Below are positions 59,485 to 64,000 of a stretch of DNA of 64,000 nt, in pieces. The stretch comes from Palsa-504 sp963847965. Lineage in GTDB: Bacteria > Actinomycetota > Actinomycetes > Streptosporangiales > Streptosporangiaceae. The stretch lies in contig CAWKCG010000015.1 in the NCBI GenBank assembly GCA_963847965.1, forward strand, positions 101,419-165,418, in the 5' to 3' direction. The position numbers and the translations under genes are program-made. The stretch's first letter is position 1. Each line of letters begins with the position of its first letter. Below the pieces are notes generated by a model. It ran no database searches. It was not told the DNA's origin and worked only from the letters and a program-made list of their open reading frames with translations.

Positions 59485-59529
59485 GAGACCTCCCGGAGAA
59501 CCTTGAGCTGAATCTGAGCGTACAGCCGA

Positions 59530-59721
59530 TCACGGGGGCCCGGACAATGGTCGTGTGACCCGCGAAGTCGCTGTCAGCGTGGAGACGGCCTGGCTGGTCC
59601 AGGCGGAGGTTGCGGCGTCGGCGCCGATGGCGCCGAGGATCGCCAGGCCGATCGAGGTGCCCACCTGGCGGGAGGCATTGAATACCCCTGACGGGGAGGC
59701 GGCCGCCTCAGCCGACGCCAT
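59530..59721 (-). pseudogene. C-terminal fragment of a major-facilitator exporter
   Basis: GVFNASRQVGTSIGLAILGAIGADAA corresponds to helix 13 of DHA2 exporters (GVxNTxRQVGxxxGxAxxG). Only about 40 residues remain; sequences before and after do not fit. It follows the tetR gene on the same strand. Confidence 0.6.
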
Positions 59722-59781
59722 TCGGGAACAAGTAGCCGGCGCTCGGCGCCACGCGAGGCGGGCGAGTCGCGTGCACTCAGA

Positions 59782-60375
59782 TCAAAGGCGAAGTCCGTCC
59801 TCGAGGCATGCCATCGACTGGTCGATCGTCTCCGCGACATCTGACGAGGGATCGTCGGCGATCGCGAACATCGCGGCCATCGCCGCACCGACGACTGCTC
59901 CGGCGAACGTACGGACCGATACGTCGGTTGGCGAGCGCCCGGTCCGCTCCGCGATGATCTCGGCGAGCAAACCCATCGCCGAGGCGAACTGGTCGAGCAT
60001 CGCCCCGCGAAGCTCGGGCACCGACAGAACGAGGAGCATCCGGTCCTGCTGTACGGCGCGGTCGTCGTCACTTATCTGCGCGAACGCCCGGGCGAACGCA
60101 GCGCGCAGCGCTTGGATCACGCTCAACTCCCGCGGCTGGTCGCGAAATGCGGCGACGATCACCGGGTCGAACTCGTCCGACAGCACGACATCGGCCTTGG
60201 TCGGAAAGTAGCGGAAAAAAGTGCTCGCGGAGACCTCGACCTCCTCGATGATCTGCTGCACGGTTGTCGCGTCGTAGCCCTGCTCGCGGAAGAGCCGGAG
60301 CGCGTGGGACTGGATCGCAGCACGCGTCCTGGCCTTCTTTCGCTCGCGAAGTCCAGTTGGCCGATGATCAGACAT
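59782..60375 (-). CDS. TetR-family regulator
   Basis: 197 residues: helix-turn-helix (about 13-60, LRERKKARTRAAIQSHALRLF ... ASTFFRYFPTKADVV) and a C-terminal ligand domain (TetR_C, AcrR-like). It overlaps the end of the upstream exporter gene by eight bases and so is co-transcribed with it, an arrangement in which the regulator controls its own operon through the palindrome at 61937-61958. Confidence 0.88.
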   Translation of the reverse strand: MSDHRPTGLRERKKARTRAAIQSHALRLFREQGYDATTVQQIIEEVEVSASTFFRYFPTKADVVLSDEFDPVIVAAFRDQPRELSVIQALRAAFARAFAQISDDDRAVQQDRMLLVLSVPELRGAMLDQFASAMGLLAEIIAERTGRSPTDVSVRTFAGAVVGAAMAAMFAIADDPSSDVAETIDQSMACLEDGLRL

Positions 60376-61915
60376 CGACGGTGGCTTCCTCGGTGACCGC
60401 CTTCTCGTCGCGCTGATCGGGAAGCTTCACACGCGGCAAGAAGACGAGCGCGAGGAGGACGCCCGCGAACGCGATCCCCGCCGACACGCTGAGCGACGCG
60501 TCCATGCCGTGCACGAACGCCAAGTGCACCGACTGGGTGAGGGTGCTCGACCGAAGCGCGTGGGCGACCGCGTCGCCGCCGAACACGCTCTGACGGACGG
60601 CTGTGGCCGCGGCCGCCGGCAGGGCAGCGAGGTCGAGCCGGGCGACGTAGGCCGAGGCGAGCACGCTGCCCAAGACCGCGGAGCCGAGCGGCCCACCGAC
60701 CTTGTTCAGCGCCTGCAGCACTGCTGAGCCGACACCGGCCTGGTCTTCCGACATTTCGGCCAGAGCAGTTGATGACGTGGTCGCCATCGCGATACCGAGG
60801 CCGAAGCCGCAGATCGCCATCCACGTCGCGACGAACCCGATCCCCGAGGAAAGGCTCGTCGTCGTGCCGAGGATGAGCCCGGCCCCGATCGTCGCGAAGC
60901 CGAGGGCGACGGTCAGCTTCGTCCCGAGGACCTTGGCGATCATGCTTGCGGGCAGCGCGCCGATTAGGAGCCCGCCGATGAGGGGCAGAAGGCGCACCCC
61001 CGAACCCATCGCGGTCGTGCCGAGGACGCCCTGGAAGTATTGGGGGAGCGTGAACAGCACGCCGAACATCGCGAGGATCGCGACGGCAGCAAGGACGACG
61101 CCCCACAGGTACGCCTTGGAGCGAAACAGCGCGAGGTCAAGCAGCGGCTGGCCGTCCGGACGGCGATTGAGCAGGCGCTCCCATATGAAGAAGCCGACGA
61201 TCACGACGAGCCCGCCGGTGATGAGCAGCCACGCACCGAGATTGCTCCAGCCGTACTCGCCGGCTTCGATCAACCCGTAGGTGACACCGACGAGACCGGC
61301 GACCGAGAGCATGATGCCGATGGGGTCGAGCCCAGGGGGGTGTGCCGCCCGCGAGTCGGGTACGAGGATCGCGGTGGCGGTGAGACCGATCAACGCGACG
61401 GGGACGTTCAACAGGAAGACCCAGCCCCACCAATAGTTGGTCAGCAACCAGCCACCGAGGATGGGCCCGATCGGCAGCGCGACGAAGTTCGCCGCCGCCC
61501 AGACGCCGACGGCCTTGGGCCGTTCCTCTTCGCTGAACAGCACGGTGAGCGCCGAAAGGGCCATGACGATGATGCCAGCACCGGCGATGCCGAGCACGAC
61601 CCGTGCGGCGATGAACTCGCCAACCGTCCTCGAATACGCGCACGCCGCAGAGCCCGCGCCGAACAGAGCGAGCGAACCGAGCATAATCTTCTTCCGCCCG
61701 TACCGATCGCCGAGCAATCCGAGCGGCAGCATCGCCGCGGCGAGCACGAGCAGGTAGCCGGACGAGAACCACTGCAGGTCGGACTCCGAGGCATGCAATG
61801 CCCGAGCGAGCGTGGGGAGGGCGACGCTGAGCACTGTGCCATCGAGGCCGACGGCCAGGACGGCGAGCGTGAGCCCGCCGAGGGCCCACCACCGCCGTGA
61901 ATCAGTCTCAGTCAT
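60368..61915 (-). CDS. DHA2-type multidrug exporter of the major facilitator superfamily
   Basis: 515 residues from ATG 61915, with AGAGGTGA upstream (GTG 61924 is possible). Fourteen helices; VGLDGTVLSVALPTL in helix 1, GDRYGRKK loop, and motif C with LPIGPILGGWLL. Exports hydrophobic cations or drugs with proton exchange; substrate unknown. First gene of a two-gene operon with tetR; the promoter overlaps a palindromic operator. Codon usage differs slightly from neighbours (more GCG and CGA), compatible with transfer. Confidence 0.9.
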   Translation of the reverse strand: MTETDSRRWWALGGLTLAVLAVGLDGTVLSVALPTLARALHASESDLQWFSSGYLLVLAAAMLPLGLLGDRYGRKKIMLGSLALFGAGSAACAYSRTVGEFIAARVVLGIAGAGIIVMALSALTVLFSEEERPKAVGVWAAANFVALPIGPILGGWLLTNYWWGWVFLLNVPVALIGLTATAILVPDSRAAHPPGLDPIGIMLSVAGLVGVTYGLIEAGEYGWSNLGAWLLITGGLVVIVGFFIWERLLNRRPDGQPLLDLALFRSKAYLWGVVLAAVAILAMFGVLFTLPQYFQGVLGTTAMGSGVRLLPLIGGLLIGALPASMIAKVLGTKLTVALGFATIGAGLILGTTTSLSSGIGFVATWMAICGFGLGIAMATTSSTALAEMSEDQAGVGSAVLQALNKVGGPLGSAVLGSVLASAYVARLDLAALPAAAATAVRQSVFGGDAVAHALRSSTLTQSVHLAFVHGMDASLSVSAGIAFAGVLLALVFLPRVKLPDQRDEKAVTEEATVDV

Positions 61916-61936
61916 GACAGTCACCTCTAAATAAGA

Positions 61937-61958
61937 GTTACAATAAACTGATTGTAAC
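61937..61958. promoter_or_regulatory. Palindromic TetR operator
   Basis: GTTACAAT (61937-61944) and ATTGTAAC (61951-61958) are perfect inverted repeats with a 6-base spacer, 22 bases before the exporter start in AT-rich DNA that also holds its promoter. Confidence 0.7.
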
Positions 61959-62271
61959 TGTCAGATCGTTGAAGTCAACCCCGCAGTCAGGATCCGCGAG
62001 CGGAGCTGGTGACGCACGAGTGCTATGCCGCGACAGAACGTCTCCGCACGCCAGAACAGATGTTCTGCGCTGCGGGACCCTCAAATGGCTATTGGTTCGA
62101 TAGACATACCTATACGGCAGGGAGGATTTCTCGGATACCCTGCCGTGTTCTGCGCTCGTTCATCAGTGGCATAGCGTGACGGGCTCAGGCGGCTTACGTT
62201 GAGTTTCCGTTTAATCGCTGGGACCGGAACTGGCCCAGCCTTCCCGGTTCCAGCCCGGCCGGGAGGTGCCC
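61959..62271. other. Intergenic region with a hairpin
   Basis: About 310 bases without a gene. ACGGCAGGG (62114-62122) and CCCTGCCGT (62138-62146) form a 9-bp stem. Confidence 0.35.
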
Positions 62272-62398
62272 GATGACCACTGCCGCCCCATCCACCGCGC
62301 TCGCCACGATCCAGCCCGCCTTCACCGACGCCGAATGGCCTCGCCCTCGCCGGGTATCTGGCCGGCCACCGCGGCCTGTGCCGGGCAGTCACGTGACT
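62272..62398 (+). pseudogene. N-terminal remnant of a tyrosine integrase
   Basis: ATG 62272: MTTAAPSTALATIQPAFTDAE, then after a one-base shift near 62336-62342 LALAGYLAGHRGL, ending at TGA about 62398. This resembles the start of actinobacterial site-specific integrases (FTDAERLALAGFLAGYRGLT). The SAM-like and catalytic domains are absent. Confidence 0.5.
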
Positions 62399-62417
62399 TA
62401 CGGCCTATCATCGCGCT

Positions 62418-63038
62418 ATGACGGCGACGGCGGTCAGCGTGCGCCCGGCGGCGCGCGCTGAGGTCAGGTTGCTGGCTGATGTACTGGCTAAGGCGTTCTA
62501 CGACGATCCGCCGTTCATGTGGATGCTGCCTGACGACAGGACCAGGCACGCGCGCACGCGAGACATTTTCGCCACGGTGATTCGCAAGGAGGCGCTGCGG
62601 CACGGGGCTGTGGATGCCGCCTGGGACGGCGATTCGGGCGCCATCGCGGGCGGGGCCATCTGGTTTCCGCCTGGCGCCTGGCCGTCGCCCGCCCTGCGGC
62701 AGCTCCGTGCGCTGCCGGGGTATGCCCGTGCGCTGGGGCGAAGACTCGGTCCTGCCTCCGGCCTGCTGACGGCGCTGGCGCGCGTGCATCCCAGATCGCC
62801 GCACTGGTACCTGTTCGCGGTCGGCGTGGACCCCGCGCTCCAGGGGCAGGGCGTGGGCGGCGCGCTGCTGCGATCCGGTCTCGCCCGCGTCGACCGGGCA
62901 GGCACGGCCGCGTACCTGGAGTCCTCCAAGACCGGGAACATCCCGCTATATGAGCATTTCGGCTTCGGGGTGGCGGAAGTCCCCCCCTTGCCGGACGGCG
63001 CCCCCGTGGTGACTCCCATGTTCCGCCCGGCGCGCTGA
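62418..63038 (+). CDS. GNAT N-acetyltransferase
   Basis: 206 residues. GNAT family: VRPAARAEVRLLADVLAKAFYDDPPFMWMLPD start, AGGAIWFPPGAWP, then the acetyl-CoA site LFAVGVDPALQGQGVGGALL (QGQGVG) and AYLESSKTGNIPLYEHFGFGV. This arrangement resembles acetyltransferases that modify small amines or antibiotics; substrate unknown. ATG 62418 is close to the preceding integrase relic, with no clear ribosome site. Confidence 0.85.
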   Translation: MTATAVSVRPAARAEVRLLADVLAKAFYDDPPFMWMLPDDRTRHARTRDIFATVIRKEALRHGAVDAAWDGDSGAIAGGAIWFPPGAWPSPALRQLRALPGYARALGRRLGPASGLLTALARVHPRSPHWYLFAVGVDPALQGQGVGGALLRSGLARVDRAGTAAYLESSKTGNIPLYEHFGFGVAEVPPLPDGAPVVTPMFRPAR

Positions 63039-63897
63039 TGGCGCCCGTCTGGCCTGACCGCGATCTGGGTGCCATGGACCTGCCCGCAGGACTGCGCGCC
63101 AGTCCACCGCATGCGCTAAACCAGACGATATGCGCAGGCAGGAGCTGCCGCCGTCGCTGTCATAGATCCGTTCATAGTCGGCAGGGAGGCACAGGGAGGC
63201 TTCTCATCGCCAGTCACGCTGCGGCGCCGGCCGGTAGGCGCATTGGCTAGATGAGCGGCATCAGGATCTGATCCACGGTCTCGGTGAGCAGCTCAACGGG
63301 AGCCGGTGAGCGCGGCTAGCGGTGACACCCAGTTGGCATGCCAGTCAGGCCTGTTCCGGCGGCTCGGCCGGACTAGGGCCACCGGACGCCTCGGGGGCCG
63401 GGGCGATCTTGTTCAGCCATCACAGCGGGCACAGCGCGCCTCGCGGCTCTGCCCGTGCCGACTCATGTGGCCGGCCAGCCTCACAGCGTCCGGATTCGGC
63501 GATCTCGCACCACGACGCAGGTCGGCGTTAGCCACGCTATGCTGTCGGTCCTGGTCACTCATCGCGCGCGGGATCCGCCGATATGAGCGGCTTGCCAGCG
63601 GTCGGTGCCGCCGTCGCGTCGAGCGCAGATGGGGATCTTCTGCGCGCCTGCGGGCCAGTAAGGAATGCGCTCAGCGGGCCGCTGGGCAAACGAGGTCCGG
63701 AGCGAGTCTGCTGCCGCAATTTTCACGTCGTAGCGGCCAGGCCGCGGGGTAGGCGGGACCGTAGGCCCCGCGTTGGGTACGCGGTGGCTAACGTCGGCTG
63801 TATCGGTCGCGGGCCATTTTCCGCAGCGCCCGTTGTCCTTCGGCCGGCGGGCTCCTAGCGTGGAGCGTGCCGGTATGTGTTGCCGCCTGGGGGTGCT
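63039..63897. other. Region without a confident gene
   Basis: About 860 bases. A 49-codon minus-strand frame (63562-63413, ending RLAGHMSRHGQSREARCARCDG) could be a small gene, and a short minus-strand frame ending at about 63251 (ELLTETVDQILMPLI) looks like the end of a TetR-type regulator. Neither is firm. Plus-strand frames here look compositional. Confidence 0.25.
63833..63861 (+). promoter_or_regulatory. Probable promoter of the secreted-protein gene
   Basis: TTGTCC (63833-63838) and TAGCGT (63856-63861) are separated by 17 bases and end 36 bases before the ATG at 63898. Confidence 0.4.
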
Positions 63898-64000
63898 ATG
63901 AGATGCAGGGCGGGGACGTCTTGGCTGGCCGGATTGGCCGCTGTGCTGGCCGGATCGCTGCTTGCGGCGGTCTCGCCGCTAGCGGCGGCGGTCGCCCCGG
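63898..64000 (+). CDS. Secreted protein, N-terminus only (cut by window end)
   Basis: ATG 63898 with GGGGGTG upstream. The 34 visible codons form a signal peptide: MRCRAG, a hydrophobic core (WLAGLAAVLAGSLLAAV) and an Ala-rich cleavage region (SPLAAAVAP). The mature part lies outside the window. Confidence 0.6.
   Translation, partial: MRCRAGTSWLAGLAAVLAGSLLAAVSPLAAAVAP

Overview
The window is high-GC DNA from a filamentous-type actinobacterium, probably near Streptosporangiales or Streptomycetales. This rests on GC-rich codon use, many GTG starts, a SARP/BTAD regulator, mycothiol-type DinB and CarD remnants, LigD-polymerase, Hen1/Pnkp, DUF1707, DUF5134 and dispanin-like small membrane proteins. 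No ribosomal or marker gene is present, so the genus cannot be fixed.

Layout. 1-6.2 kb is a copper and redox block: a P1B metal ATPase running off the left edge with an unusual Met/Gly-rich membrane extension, a CopZ-like chaperone, two overlapping membrane proteins preceded by three operator-like sites at exact 22-bp spacing, a VKOR plus thioredoxin-like pair for disulfide formation, and a remnant of an iron permease. 6.3-15.2 kb holds a large BTAD/NB-ARC/TPR regulator, serA, and two tandemly duplicated family-5 substrate-binding lipoprotein genes. Each of these has the same structured 5' leader with compensatory base changes; in the second copy the ancestral start codon has become a 17-codon upstream ORF. 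15.2-22.2 kb is a polyamine (puu-like) catabolic cluster on the minus strand with its own GntR repressor and a 25-bp palindromic operator. 22.9-25.8 kb has a membrane protein and a Tat-like GH127 glycosidase.

25.7-42 kb is an accessory, decaying region: truncated or frameshifted genes (CarD, DinB, PPOX fused to a helix-turn-helix tail, integrase, IS110, an IS1-like transposase), two diverged copies of a covarying stem-loop element, an intact DHA2 exporter/TetR pair, and a short second threonyl-tRNA synthetase controlled by what looks like a Thr-codon leader peptide and attenuator. A tRNA-Gly(CCC) gene stands at the right side of the decayed stretch, next to the IS1-like remnant.

42-48 kb contains a Ser/Thr kinase with a recently expanded TPR array and a lipoprotein with an almost exact 471-bp in-frame duplication. 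48-57.5 kb groups nucleic-acid repair functions: LigD-type polymerase, a Y-family polymerase, and the overlapping hen1-pnkp RNA-repair pair, where Pnkp has Asn in place of the bridging metal-binding Asp of its phosphatase. 57.5-64 kb has a phosphotransferase, an aldo/keto reductase, a second DHA2/TetR pair with a palindromic operator, an acetyltransferase, and the start of a secreted protein. Several otherwise complete genes (49.2, 49.9, 52.7 kb) carry a single-base frame break in homopolymers; these may be real decay or assembly errors.
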